NCBI RefSeq assembly: GCF_009193305.1
Contig: NZ_WBVS01000006.1
Span: forward strand, 1-64,000
DNA length: 64,000 nucleotides
Direction of reading: 5' to 3'
Origin: Bifidobacterium cebidarum
GTDB taxonomy: Bacteria > Actinomycetota > Actinomycetes > Actinomycetales > Bifidobacteriaceae
Under the pieces are notes generated by a model, which was not told the DNA's origin, searched no databases, and saw only the letters and a program-made list of their open reading frames with translations. This document shows positions 17,635 through 25,958 of this stretch, piece after piece. The position numbers were made by a program, and so were the translations under genes. Every line of letters starts with the position of its first letter. Position 1 is the first letter of the stretch.

Positions 17635-18582
17635 TCAGTGCTGTTCGGCCTTGATGAACATCGTGGTGGTGCTGGACTCGCCCGGCTTGATCACGATGAG
17701 ATCCTTGCCGGTGTTGAACGCGTTGGCGTAGGCGGTCTGCGGCTCCACGGCAGTGCCGGCCGGGTGCTGGAATGCCGGGAATCCGGTGCCGGTGCACACC
17801 TGGAAGGAAGTGATGGTCTCATCGCCGCCGACTTTGATCACCAAGCCGTCCGGGCGGGTGAAAGTCGCGGTGACGGAACCGTCGGCATCGCGCTTCAGAT
17901 CGGTCCAGGCATCATCGAACGGCTGGTTGACCAGCAGCGGGTCGGCGTTGAGATCGTACTTGGTGCCTTCCACCGGCTCGGTGCCGGTCGGAATCAGATT
18001 GTCGTCCACGGTGACGTGGGTGGCGGCCGGCACGGTCAGATGGCACTGCGCGTTATGGCCGTCGATCTCGTCACCGTAGCCGTTGAATCCGTTGTCCAGC
18101 CACGGGTGGATGGCCACGGCCCAAGGGGCGTCGACGTCGCCGTAGTTCTCGGCCCTGACGGTGATTTTCAGGCCGTCTTCGGTCAGCTCATGGGTGGCAT
18201 ACACCTTAATGGCAAACGGGTAGCCCAGCAGGAACGGTGCGCGCCAGGACTGGGTGACGGAGCTCTCGGTCAGGGATTCGAGCTTCCAGAACGCGCGGTA
18301 GCCATAACCGTGGATTGCGGTGTTACGGTCATGCTCGTCGATCGGCAGCGTGTAGGTCTTGCCTTCGAACTCGTAGGTGCCTGCGGCGATGCGGTTCGGG
18401 AACGGGATGAGCAGCTGGCCGTGGCAGCAGGTGACAGGGTCGTCGGCGCCGAGCGGCACGATGACGTTCTTGCCCTTGTAGGTTACCTTGCGCATGGTGG
18501 CGCCAAGTTCGGTGATCACGGCTTCGTAATCGCCATAGGAAATGCTGTACTGCTGACCGGTGCGCGGCGTTGTGTTCGTCAT
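17635..18582 (-). CDS. galM: Aldose 1-epimerase (galactose mutarotase family)
   Basis: A 315-residue mutarotase-like protein interconverting alpha and beta anomers of a hexose. The catalytic residues can be seen: His in RNTAIHGYGYRAFW, His in VAIHPWLDNGFNG, and the C-terminal Glu in TAVEPQTAYANAF. FPNRIAAGTYEFEG is the usual N-terminal sugar-binding Arg region. The ATG at 18582 follows GGGAGTGATTCC. A LacI-type operator lies 44 bases upstream (18626-18639), so expression is likely sugar-regulated. It is monocistronic. It may prefer galactose or glucose; the family does not settle which. Confidence 0.92.
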   Translation of the reverse strand: MTNTTPRTGQQYSISYGDYEAVITELGATMRKVTYKGKNVIVPLGADDPVTCCHGQLLIPFPNRIAAGTYEFEGKTYTLPIDEHDRNTAIHGYGYRAFWKLESLTESSVTQSWRAPFLLGYPFAIKVYATHELTEDGLKITVRAENYGDVDAPWAVAIHPWLDNGFNGYGDEIDGHNAQCHLTVPAATHVTVDDNLIPTGTEPVEGTKYDLNADPLLVNQPFDDAWTDLKRDADGSVTATFTRPDGLVIKVGGDETITSFQVCTGTGFPAFQHPAGTAVEPQTAYANAFNTGKDLIVIKPGESSTTTMFIKAEQH

Positions 18583-18625
18583 GGAATCACTCCCGTAGTG
18601 AGATGGTGTTGGGTTCGATAACCAT

Positions 18626-18639
18626 TGTTATCGCTAACA
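18626..18639 (-). promoter_or_regulatory. LacI-family operator upstream of galM
   Basis: TGTTATCGCTAACA is a near-perfect palindrome with the central CG typical of LacI-family operators. It is placed 44 bases before the galM start, where a repressor would block transcription. The cognate regulator is not in this window. Confidence 0.6.
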
Positions 18640-18740
18640 GTCAGTGTAGCGCGTTTTTTGTGCTTACTCGCCTTATCGGCCTGAGCTTTGCCGAGAACCT
18701 GCTCTAGACTGAAGGGCAGTGTGCGAACAAGGAGAAACGA

Positions 18741-19730
18741 ATGACCAAATGTGTGGTGTTGGCTGATCCCCGAGGCTTCTGCGCGGGAGTGGACCGGGCG
18801 ATCCTTACGGTGCAGACGATTCTGAAGGCCGCTGCATCATCGGGCAAGCTGGTGCGTGATGATGGCTTGCCGCCGGTATATGTGCGCAGGCAGATTGTGC
18901 ATAACAAGCATGTGGTCGAGGATCTGGCGAATCAAGGTGCTGTATTCGTCCAGGAATTGGGGGAGATTCCCGATGCGGCGGCGGTAGCGGGGATCCCGGT
19001 GGTGTTCTCTGCCCATGGTGTGTCTCCTGAGGTCAAGGAGGAGGCCAAACGCCGTGGCATGCATGTGGTGGATGCTACTTGCCCGTTGGTGGGCAAGGTG
19101 CACCGTGAGGTGCTGCGTTTCGTGCGAGAAGGCTATGAAATCGTCTATATCGGTCATAAAGGCCATGATGAAGCGGTAGGCGTGGTAGGGGAGAGCCCGG
19201 AGCATGTGCATCTGATCGAGCATGCGGATGATGTAGCCTCGCTGGAGTTTTCGCCTGAAACAAAGCTGGTGCTGCTTTCGCAAACGACATTGAGTGTGGA
19301 TGAAACCGCTGATACGATTGCGGCGTTGAAGGTCCGGTTCCCCTGGATTGAAGAACCGCCCAGCTCCGATATCTGCTATGCCACATCGAATCGCCAGGCG
19401 GCCGTGAAGTTGGTGGCACAACGGTCTGATTGCGTGGTGATCGTGGGCTCGGCGAATTCCTCGAATTCCGTACGTCTGATGGAAGTGGCGCAGGAAGGTC
19501 TGGGGGAGCGTGGCACAGCCTACCGTGTGGATGACGCCAGCGAGCTCAAGCCCGAATGGTTTACCGGCGTAGAGGCTGTAGGAGTCTCCTCAGGCGCATC
19601 CGTGCCGGACGCATTGGTGTCCGGCGTGATCGAAGCCCTGCAATCCCAAGGTTTCACTGGCATGAAATCCGTGGAGACGATTAAGGAGAACATGCATTTT
19701 GTGCTACCGGCTGAGCTTCGCCGCCGGTAG
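18741..19730 (+). CDS. ispH: 4-hydroxy-3-methylbut-2-enyl diphosphate reductase
   Basis: A 329-residue iron-sulfur enzyme for the last step of the MEP isoprenoid pathway, producing IPP and DMAPP. The three conserved Fe-S cysteines are in PRGFCAGVDRA, VDATCPLVGKVH and SDICYATSNRQ. Substrate-binding residues HNKHVV, SAHGVSPEV, GHKGHDEAVG and GSANSSNSVRL are present. The ATG follows AAGGAGAAACG. The gene stands alone and ends in a hairpin at 19760-19782. Length and motifs are normal. Confidence 0.97.
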   Translation: MTKCVVLADPRGFCAGVDRAILTVQTILKAAASSGKLVRDDGLPPVYVRRQIVHNKHVVEDLANQGAVFVQELGEIPDAAAVAGIPVVFSAHGVSPEVKEEAKRRGMHVVDATCPLVGKVHREVLRFVREGYEIVYIGHKGHDEAVGVVGESPEHVHLIEHADDVASLEFSPETKLVLLSQTTLSVDETADTIAALKVRFPWIEEPPSSDICYATSNRQAAVKLVAQRSDCVVIVGSANSSNSVRLMEVAQEGLGERGTAYRVDDASELKPEWFTGVEAVGVSSGASVPDALVSGVIEALQSQGFTGMKSVETIKENMHFVLPAELRRR

Positions 19731-19759
19731 CTTCGCAGCATAGCCGCTCGCTTCGCCTA

Positions 19760-19786
19760 CGGAGAGTCCACTGGACTCTCCGTTTT
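19760..19786 (+). terminator. ispH terminator
   Basis: CGGAGAGT at 19760-19767 pairs with ACTCTCCG at 19775-19782, with a nearly closed CCA/TGG extension. It is followed by TTTTA. It is positioned 30 bases after the ispH stop. Confidence 0.8.
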
Positions 19787-19819
19787 ACGGTTCAGCGATT
19801 TGAGAGGAGCCTTGGCGGG

Positions 19820-20329
19820 TTACCACGTTCCAATCGGCGCTGCAATGCCGTTCAGCACTTTCAAAAGGTCATTCGGATTGACGCCGACAGATAATCCACG
19901 TTTGCCGCCGGAGACCAAAATTTTATCGAATTGTAATGCGCTTTCGTCTAACACGGTTGTGTGATGGGTTTTCTGTCCCAGCGGTGAAATGCCTCCCACC
20001 ACGTATCCGGATTCGCGCATGGCAACCTTCGGGTCCGCCATCGCGGCCTTCTTTGCACCAACCGCTGCCGCCAGCGCCTTCAGATCCATATGTCCGCTGA
20101 CCGGCACTACGCCCACTACACGTTCGGTGCCGGTATCCGCCATCAGGGTTTTGAACACCTGATGCTCGTCGAATCCGAGCTTGGTGGCGGCCTCTACACC
20201 ATAGCCGTCGTCCATGTGGTCATTGGAGTGTTCGTATTCGTACAGTTGGAATTCCACGCCGGCTTTCTCCAGTTGCACTGTGGCGGGGGTGGAGCCGGTG
20301 CCTTTGCCGTGTTTGTTCTTCTTTGCCAT
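19820..20329 (-). CDS. ybaK: Cys-tRNA(Pro)/Cys-tRNA(Cys) deacylase, YbaK family
   Basis: A 169-residue YbaK/ProX-fold protein that hydrolyses mischarged aminoacyl-tRNA in trans. Family features include FKTLMADTGTERVVGVVPVS with the conserved Lys, AVGAKKAAMADP, and YVVGGISPLGQKTHHTTVLD, which shapes the substrate pocket. The basic N-terminus (MAKKNKHGKGTG) is short and nonconserved. The start at 20329 is chosen; an upstream in-frame start at 20362 overlaps the gap terminator. It lies downstream of gap but behind that hairpin. Confidence 0.92.
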   Translation of the reverse strand: MAKKNKHGKGTGSTPATVQLEKAGVEFQLYEYEHSNDHMDDGYGVEAATKLGFDEHQVFKTLMADTGTERVVGVVPVSGHMDLKALAAAVGAKKAAMADPKVAMRESGYVVGGISPLGQKTHHTTVLDESALQFDKILVSGGKRGLSVGVNPNDLLKVLNGIAAPIGTW

Positions 20330-20350
20330 GGTCTCTGTTCTACTACAAAG

Positions 20351-20375
20351 AAACCCCCGCACATGGCGGGGGTTT
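20351..20375 (-). terminator. gap terminator
   Basis: AAACCCCCGC at 20351-20360 pairs perfectly with GCGGGGGTTT at 20366-20375. On the minus strand it is followed by CTTTG. It lies 48 bases past the gap stop, a classical strong intrinsic terminator. Confidence 0.85.
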
Positions 20376-20423
20376 CATCGGCTTAGTTCTTAGGCGAACC
20401 TATGCGGGCGGACCCGCGAGGAT

Positions 20424-21482
20424 TCACTCGGAGATCTCAGCGAAGTACAGCAGGGTACGAATCATGTTGGAGGTGAAGCCGTACTCGTTGTCGTAGAAGG
20501 AGACGGTGCGAGCCAGGGTCAGGCCATCGATGTTGTTCACATCGGTCTGAGTCGGATCGAACACGCCACCGTGGGTGTCGCCGAGGATATCGGAGGAGAC
20601 GATGCCCTCATCGTTGTAGCCGTAGTAGTCGGTGTTGGAGAAGGCTTCCTTGAAGGCGGCGTTAATCTCGTCGGCGGTGGTCTCCTTGTTCAGGACGGTG
20701 GTCAGCTCGGTGACGGAGCCATCCGGAACCTGGACACGCTGAGCGTGGCCCTGCAGCTTGCCGTTCACGGACGGAACGACCTTGCCGATGGCCTTGGCGG
20801 CGCCGGTGGAGTGGGCGATGGTGTTGATGCCAGCAGCGCGCAGGTTGCGGCCGGACTTGGTGCCACGCGGGCCGTCGAGCAGCATCTGGGTGCCGGTGTA
20901 GGCGTGGATGGTGGTCATGAAGCCAGCCTTGATGCCGAACTTCTCGTCCAGCAGCTTGACCATGGCGGCCATGGAGTTGGTGGTGCAGGAGCCAGCGGAC
21001 ACGATGTTGTCGGTCGGCTTCAGGATGGTGTGGTTCACGCCGAACACGACGGTCGGGGTGACGTCATCCTTGGCCGGAGCGGAGATCAGGACCTTCTTGG
21101 CGCCGGCGTTCAGGTGAGCCTGGGACTTCTCGGCGGAGGTGTAGAAGCCGGTGCACTCGAGCACGAACTCGACACCGTCGTTCTTGACCCACGGAATGTT
21201 GTTGGCGTCCTTCTCGGCGTAGACCTTGTATTCCTTGCCGTCCACCACGATGGAGTCCTCGGTGGCCTTGACGTCGACCGGGGTGCCGTCGTCATGACGG
21301 AAGGTGCCGTGGGTGGAATCGTACTTCAGCAGGTAAGCCAGGGTGGCCGGAGTGGTCAGATCGTTGATGGCGGCAACTTCGATGTCACCAGCCTGGCCGC
21401 CGCGAGCCTGCAGCTCGAAGATACGACGGAAGGCGAGACGACCAATGCGACCGAAGCCGTTGATACCAATCTTAACTGTCAT
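20424..21482 (-). CDS. gap: Glyceraldehyde-3-phosphate dehydrogenase
   Basis: A 352-residue glycolytic enzyme that oxidises glyceraldehyde-3-phosphate with NAD+; in bifidobacteria it serves the lower half of the fructose-6-phosphate shunt. The NAD-binding [17 protein letters not shown] is at the N-terminus. The catalytic Cys is in [11 protein letters not shown], the phosphate-binding region is HAYTGTQ, and WYDNEYG appears as FYDNEYGF near the end. GGGAG precedes the ATG at 21482. Codon use is strongly biased, as expected for an abundant protein. Upstream lie a promoter-like pair and a perfect LacI-type operator. Confidence 0.98.
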   Translation of the reverse strand: MTVKIGINGFGRIGRLAFRRIFELQARGGQAGDIEVAAINDLTTPATLAYLLKYDSTHGTFRHDDGTPVDVKATEDSIVVDGKEYKVYAEKDANNIPWVKNDGVEFVLECTGFYTSAEKSQAHLNAGAKKVLISAPAKDDVTPTVVFGVNHTILKPTDNIVSAGSCTTNSMAAMVKLLDEKFGIKAGFMTTIHAYTGTQMLLDGPRGTKSGRNLRAAGINTIAHSTGAAKAIGKVVPSVNGKLQGHAQRVQVPDGSVTELTTVLNKETTADEINAAFKEAFSNTDYYGYNDEGIVSSDILGDTHGGVFDPTQTDVNNIDGLTLARTVSFYDNEYGFTSNMIRTLLYFAEISE

Positions 21483-21551
21483 GTAATTCTCCCTTGTAGG
21501 GTGGCGGTAATGTGCCTTGACACACCACGCCATTGTTTACCAACAGTTGTT

Positions 21552-21581
21552 ACTGTAATGCCGACTGTGTACACAAAGCAA
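21552..21581 (-). promoter_or_regulatory. Candidate gap promoter
   Basis: On the minus strand, TTGCTT (21581-21576) and TACAGT (21557-21552) are separated by 18 bases, 70 bases before the gap start. The spacer contains a perfect TGTGTACACA palindrome at 21566-21575. Confidence 0.5.
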
Positions 21582-21620
21582 CGTTTGAACGTGCGTTTTG
21601 GGCAAAAAATCTCATTTTTT

Positions 21621-21634
21621 TGTGAGCGCTCACA
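21621..21634. promoter_or_regulatory. Perfect LacI-family operator upstream of gap (AraQ-like)
   Basis: TGTGAGCGCTCACA is an exact 14-base palindrome. It has the form of the operator described for the global bifidobacterial LacI-family regulators of central carbon metabolism (AraQ/MalR/CcpA-like). It lies about 40 bases upstream of the candidate -35, a position that fits activation better than repression. The assignment to AraQ is from memory of the published motif and is inference. Confidence 0.7.
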
Positions 21635-21746
21635 TCGCTGTTTGCGCAAGATTCCTCGTACGTTCACCGCAGTGCCTGGCGACAGGACGTTCTATGGTTT
21701 TCCGCTGTGCCGGTAGCGGAGCCCGGGCGGCTGGTCCACGTCGTCG

Positions 21747-22487
21747 TCAGTGTGCCAGCAATGCGGAGACCTCGGTATCCAGCTCGCCGATTCCTCCGTT
21801 GAATTCATGCGCCAGACGAACGTTCGGCAATGCCACCTCCGCGGGGAACGTGACGATCAGCGTACCGCTGCCCACGCTGATCGAGGCGGGCTTGTTATCG
21901 CGGAATTCATTGCTCACACCCTGTACCACCGTATTGGTCAAGGTGCCGTGTTCGAGCTCGTATTTAAGCCCCGGTTCGTTCACGTCAAGCGAAACATCAG
22001 ACAGTGAGAAGACGGAAACCATATGGCCCGCTTCCGGAACCGGATGGGCGGCGAAAGACAGTGACCCATCGCAGATGGCAGTGACCACGGTGCCGTCTCC
22101 GAAGAGATAACCGCTTGCGCCATGCTGGGCCAACAGCGCCATCAGCTGAATATTGGAAAGCGTGTGGTCCACCCGGCCGCCAAGACCGCCCCAGATGCGG
22201 AACTCGCGGCATCCGGCGGCCCAGCCGATTTTCAGCGCCGAGAGCATATCCGGATCATCCTTCAACGGCGGCAGCACCACGGTTCGCAGTCCATCGGCTG
22301 CCGCTGGTCGAGCGCCTTCAAGCGAATCAAAATCACCTACCACCACGTTCGGTGTGATGCCCAGGGCCCGAGTGTGGTCAAGTCCGCCATCGGCGGCTAC
22401 AACATAAGCGTCTGATGGAATCAATGCCGGATCAGGATCTCCGTAATATTCGCCAGCGCCGAAAATCGCACATACTTTAGTCGTCAT
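21747..22487 (-). CDS. Thiamine pyrophosphokinase
   Basis: A 246-residue enzyme that transfers pyrophosphate from ATP to thiamine. Motifs are VAADGGLDHTRALGITPNVV and VVGDFDSLEG in the N-terminal domain, then IWGGLGGRVDHTLSNIQLM, which holds the conserved G-x2-GGR-x-DH-x3-N. The C-terminal beta domain ends with SISVGSGTLIVTF. Members of this family act on salvaged thiamine and yield ThDP, the cofactor of the bifidobacterial phosphoketolase. It is divergent from the membrane/SpeE fusion at 22565 and stands alone. Confidence 0.9.
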   Translation of the reverse strand: MTTKVCAIFGAGEYYGDPDPALIPSDAYVVAADGGLDHTRALGITPNVVVGDFDSLEGARPAAADGLRTVVLPPLKDDPDMLSALKIGWAAGCREFRIWGGLGGRVDHTLSNIQLMALLAQHGASGYLFGDGTVVTAICDGSLSFAAHPVPEAGHMVSVFSLSDVSLDVNEPGLKYELEHGTLTNTVVQGVSNEFRDNKPASISVGSGTLIVTFPAEVALPNVRLAHEFNGGIGELDTEVSALLAH

Positions 22488-22564
22488 GACGTCAACTGTA
22501 GCCCGTCTGCTGCTAGGCTGGCTGAGCAGCGCATCACCTGTGAGCGGATGGATGGGAGTAAGAC

Positions 22565-24226
22565 ATGGCGCATATCACTGAGGCAAGCGAAAGACCCATC
22601 CTCAGATCCAAAGTGTTCCTGTACGTCACCGAATTCTTCTCCGGCATGTCCGTGATGGCAGCCGAATTAGGTGCCTCGCGACTGCTGGCACCGTATTTCT
22701 CCAGTTCGCAGATCGTGTGGACCATCATCATCGGCACCATCATGATCGCGCTGGCGCTGGGCGCTGTCTTCGGCGGGCGCTGGGCGGACAAGGATCCGAA
22801 CCCGGACAAACTGTACATGCGCATCATGGTCGCCGCCGTGTGGATTGCGCTGATACCACTGGCGGGCAAATACCTGATTCTTATTATCTCTGGTCTATTG
22901 ATCGTCACGGTGTCGACGAACTTCCTGATCATCGCCGCGTTCATCTCCTGCGCCATCATCTTCGTGCCGCCGCTGTTCCTGCTCGGCACAGTGACCGCCG
23001 GACTCAACAAATTCGCCACCACATCCTTGGAAGACAACGCCTCCGTGGTGGGCAGACTCTCCGCATGCAACACCATCGGATCGATTCTGGGTACCTTCCT
23101 GCCCACGTTCGTCACGATTCCGGCGGTCGGCACATTCGTCAGCTTCCTGATCTTCTCCGGCGCGCTGCTTCTTATCCCGCTGATCTACTTCATCGCCATC
23201 AAGGCGCATCGCGTGGCGTGCGCGGTTTCCGCAGTGATATTCGTGATCACCAGCTGCGTCTCGCCGCTCACCGGATTCGCGTTCTGGGAAACCAATCTGG
23301 CCTACGAAGGGGAGTCCATCTACAACTATCTGCAGGTCAAGAACCTATCCGACCGCACGATCCTGTCCACCAACGTGCTGTTTGGCGTGCAATCGGTCAC
23401 GATGAAGGAACCTGGACTGACCGGCATGTATTACGACACCGCGCTCGCCGCGCCGGCGCTCGCGGACAAGGCGGATTCCGCGCTGATCCTCGGCATGGGG
23501 ACCGGCACCTATGCGAGACAGCTCAAGCAGTACTATCCGAACATGTCCATCACCGGTGTGGAAATCGATCAGAAGATCACGGATTTGGCCGGGCGGTATT
23601 TCTCCGAACCGAGTGACGTGCCGGTCAGCACGTACGACGGTCGCGCATGGCTGGCGGCGTCACATGACTCATACGACGTGATCATGGTCGACGCCTATCA
23701 GGACATCACCATTCCCTTCCAGATGAGCTCCACTGAGTTCTTCTCCATGGTGCGCGAACATCTCAACCCGGGTGGCGTGATGGTGGTCAATATGAATATG
23801 GTTTCGGATGGACACGGATCCATCAACGAAGCCTTAAGCGATACCATCGCCAGCGTATTCGGAGCTGACAATATGCTCACGGCCGACGTGCCGAACACCA
23901 CGAATCGCGAGCTGTTCGCCAAGAAACCGATTGATAGTCAGTCATCCAGCGATATGAAGCAAGTGTCCAAGGCGGATCAGCTGCGTCAGCGCACATATGC
24001 ACGCACAGCCAGCAGCTCATTGCAATGGTATATGGAAGAGGTTGCCGGACGGTTCGTCGCAGTCAGTAAGCCGGATTCATCATCGACTATTTTGACGGAC
24101 GATAAAGCGCCGGTGGAGGTGCTGGGCATGCGCGCCATCGATCAGATCATCGCTCAGGAGGCCGGCCCATACCGTGAAATCCTTCAGAAAGAAGGTATCG
24201 GCGGACTGCTGCGCGCGGTGCAATAA
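22565..24226 (+). CDS. Membrane protein fused to spermidine-synthase-like methyltransferase fold
   Basis: A 553-residue two-part protein. Residues about 15-240 hold six to eight transmembrane segments (for example VWTIIIGTIMIALALGAVFG and YLILIISGLLIVTVS). Residues about 280-500 form a Rossmann domain like spermidine synthase, with the SAM-type loop LILGMGTGTYARQL, the acidic VEIDQKI strand end and DVIMVDAYQDI. Such fused-MFS/spermidine synthase proteins are common in actinobacteria; their reaction is not established, and polyamine synthesis should not be assumed. GGGAG precedes the ATG by six bases. It stands alone, with no polyamine genes nearby. Confidence 0.85.
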   Translation: MAHITEASERPILRSKVFLYVTEFFSGMSVMAAELGASRLLAPYFSSSQIVWTIIIGTIMIALALGAVFGGRWADKDPNPDKLYMRIMVAAVWIALIPLAGKYLILIISGLLIVTVSTNFLIIAAFISCAIIFVPPLFLLGTVTAGLNKFATTSLEDNASVVGRLSACNTIGSILGTFLPTFVTIPAVGTFVSFLIFSGALLLIPLIYFIAIKAHRVACAVSAVIFVITSCVSPLTGFAFWETNLAYEGESIYNYLQVKNLSDRTILSTNVLFGVQSVTMKEPGLTGMYYDTALAAPALADKADSALILGMGTGTYARQLKQYYPNMSITGVEIDQKITDLAGRYFSEPSDVPVSTYDGRAWLAASHDSYDVIMVDAYQDITIPFQMSSTEFFSMVREHLNPGGVMVVNMNMVSDGHGSINEALSDTIASVFGADNMLTADVPNTTNRELFAKKPIDSQSSSDMKQVSKADQLRQRTYARTASSSLQWYMEEVAGRFVAVSKPDSSSTILTDDKAPVEVLGMRAIDQIIAQEAGPYREILQKEGIGGLLRAVQ

Positions 24227-24229
24227 GCA

Positions 24230-24504
24230 TGCGGATAGACATTGCCGACGACACGCTTGCGGACAATGTCCGGGTGTATGGTACACTTTCCATTTGGCTT
24301 GAGAAATCAAGAAAGCGGGGTAACCCCACCTGGAAACCTTTCAAGGTCTCGGGTTCAAGGCAACAGCCTACCGATTGCCGACTGATAGGGCAATCGATGT
24401 GATGCATATGTGCATTGCTAGTGGAGAGAGCTCGGCGTGAGCTTGGCTTGATGTTGTCGGGAATCCAATGCGTTGATGTGGCTCCAGTGGACCCGTGTAG
24501 GAAC
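24230..24504 (+). promoter_or_regulatory. Leader of the infC-rpmI-rplT operon
   Basis: A 275-base untranslated region before infC. TACACT at 24282-24287 is a plausible -10. Downstream are hairpins: CGATTGCC 24372-24379 with GGCAATCG 24389-24396, and ATGCA 24402-24406 with TGCAT 24411-24415. Operons of this type often have structured leaders bound by ribosomal protein L20. I cannot match this one to a known L20-leader class by eye. Confidence 0.45.
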
Positions 24505-25239
24505 ATGCAGAGGATTGGAGTCATCATCAGCGACGAACCACGTATTAACGACGAGATTCGCGTCCCGCAGGTGCGCCTGATCGGCCCGAAGGGCGAGCAG
24601 GTGGGCGTCATCGCGACGACTGTCGCGCTGAACCTGGCCAAGGAGGCAAACCTCGATCTCGTCGAGGTGGCACCGAACGCGAAGCCTCCGGTCGCCAAGC
24701 TCATCGATTACGGCAAGTTCAAGTACAACGAGAAGATCAAGGCTCGTGAAGCCCGCCGTAACCAGAGCACCGCGGAAATCAAGGAGATTCGTTTCCGTCT
24801 CAAGATCGACGATCACGATTTCGAAGTGAAGAAGGGTCACGTGACCCGCTTCCTGAACGGCGGCGACAAGGTCAAGGTGACCATCATGCTGCGCGGTCGT
24901 GAGATCTCCCGCCCGATCGGCGGCGTCGAACTGTTGCAGCGCTTGGCCGACGATGTCGAGGAATTCGGCACCGTGGAATCCAAGCCGAAGCAGGAGGGGC
25001 GCAACATCATCATGACCCTCGCCCCGAAGGGCAAGAAGGTGCATACTCAGTCCGAGCAGCGCCGTCGTGGAGCCGAGTCCCGCGCTGAGCGTCAGGCACG
25101 CCAGGCTGCACGTCTTGCCGCCAAGCAGGAGGCTCAGGCACAGGCCGCCGCCGATGCCAAGGCCTCGATTTCTCCCCAGACTTCCGATATGAAGAAGCAA
25201 ACCAGCAAGGAGGGCAGCAATGCCGAAGATGAAAACTAA
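24505..25239 (+). CDS. infC: Translation initiation factor IF-3
   Basis: IF-3 binds the 30S subunit and polices start-codon selection. The conserved core runs from [20 protein letters not shown] through [20 protein letters not shown] and [18 protein letters not shown] to [16 protein letters not shown] 60-residue Ala/Gln/Arg-rich tail follows, as in other actinobacteria. The start is uncertain. ATG at 24505 ([12 protein letters not shown]) has only a weak site. The in-frame ATT at 24514 or ATC at 24523/24526 would be the rare initiation codons by which infC autoregulates in many bacteria. The gene overlaps rpmI by 20 bases. Confidence 0.93.
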   Translation: MQRIGVIISDEPRINDEIRVPQVRLIGPKGEQVGVIATTVALNLAKEANLDLVEVAPNAKPPVAKLIDYGKFKYNEKIKAREARRNQSTAEIKEIRFRLKIDDHDFEVKKGHVTRFLNGGDKVKVTIMLRGREISRPIGGVELLQRLADDVEEFGTVESKPKQEGRNIIMTLAPKGKKVHTQSEQRRRGAESRAERQARQAARLAAKQEAQAQAAADAKASISPQTSDMKKQTSKEGSNAEDEN

Positions 25240-25414
25240 TTCCGCCGCTTCCAAGCGCGCTCGTATCACCGGCTCCGGCAAGGTGATGCAGGTCGGTTCC
25301 GCTATGCGCCACAACCTCGAGCACAAGTCCGCTCGCAAGCGTCGCGCTCTGGCCGCCGACGCTGTGCTGCGCGGCGGCCAGGCCAAGAAGCTGAAGCAGC
25401 TTCTGCAGAAGTGA
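25220..25414 (+). CDS. rpmI: 50S ribosomal protein bL35
   Basis: A 64-residue basic ribosomal protein beginning [20 protein letters not shown], the standard bL35 start, and ending in a Lys/Leu-rich helix. AAGGAGG precedes the ATG, which lies inside the 3' end of infC, so translation is coupled. It is the middle gene of the conserved infC-rpmI-rplT operon. Confidence 0.97.
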   Translation: MPKMKTNSAASKRARITGSGKVMQVGSAMRHNLEHKSARKRRALAADAVLRGGQAKKLKQLLQK

Positions 25415-25468
25415 GCTTGAAGGCTTACACGAATAATTAAGACTTTTTAGAAAGCTGAGGAATAGATT

Positions 25469-25852
25469 ATGGCACGTGTCAAGCGCGCAGTGAACGCCCA
25501 CAAGAAGCGTCGCGTTGTTCTCGAGAGGGCTTCCGGCTACCGCGGCCAGCGCTCCCGCCTGTACCGCAAGGCCAAGGAACAGCTGCTGCACTCCTTTAAC
25601 TACAACTTCCGCGACCGCAAGGCTCGCAAGGGCGACTTCCGCAAGCTGTGGATCCAGCGTATCAACGCTGCTGTCCGCGCCGAAGGCATCACCTACAACC
25701 GCTTCATCCAGGGCCTGCACCTCGCCGGCATCGAACTGGATCGTCGCGCCCTCGCCGAGCTGGCCGTCTCCGATCCTGAGACCTTCAAGACCATCGTTGA
25801 GGCTGCCAAGGCTGCTCTGCCTGAGGACGTCAACGCTCCCGTCGAGGCGTGA
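25469..25852 (+). CDS. rplT: 50S ribosomal protein bL20
   Basis: A 127-residue 23S rRNA-binding protein needed early in 50S assembly, often also the repressor of this operon. The sequence [33 protein letters not shown] and [19 protein letters not shown] is typical of bL20. Codon use is highly biased. The last gene of the operon, it ends 50 bases before a strong hairpin terminator at 25903-25924. Confidence 0.98.
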   Translation: MARVKRAVNAHKKRRVVLERASGYRGQRSRLYRKAKEQLLHSFNYNFRDRKARKGDFRKLWIQRINAAVRAEGITYNRFIQGLHLAGIELDRRALAELAVSDPETFKTIVEAAKAALPEDVNAPVEA

Positions 25853-25902
25853 TACGCGTCAGGCGTGAGACGAACAGTCCATCAGACTGATCTTTTGATA
25901 GG

Positions 25903-25927
25903 AACCCCGCTATTTGGCGGGGTTTCC
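25903..25927 (+). terminator. Terminator of infC-rpmI-rplT
   Basis: AACCCCGC at 25903-25910 pairs with GCGGGGTT at 25917-25924, followed by TCCTC. An ORF in the xerD frame can be read through it, which argues for the later xerD start at 25959. Confidence 0.85.
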
Positions 25928-25958
25928 TCGTATGCAAGGCCTTATATCATTGAGCACC

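Noticed and set aside
24230-24504. A defined riboswitch in the infC leader
   Set aside because: Hairpins are present, but I could not match them to a known class, so it is listed only as a structured leader.
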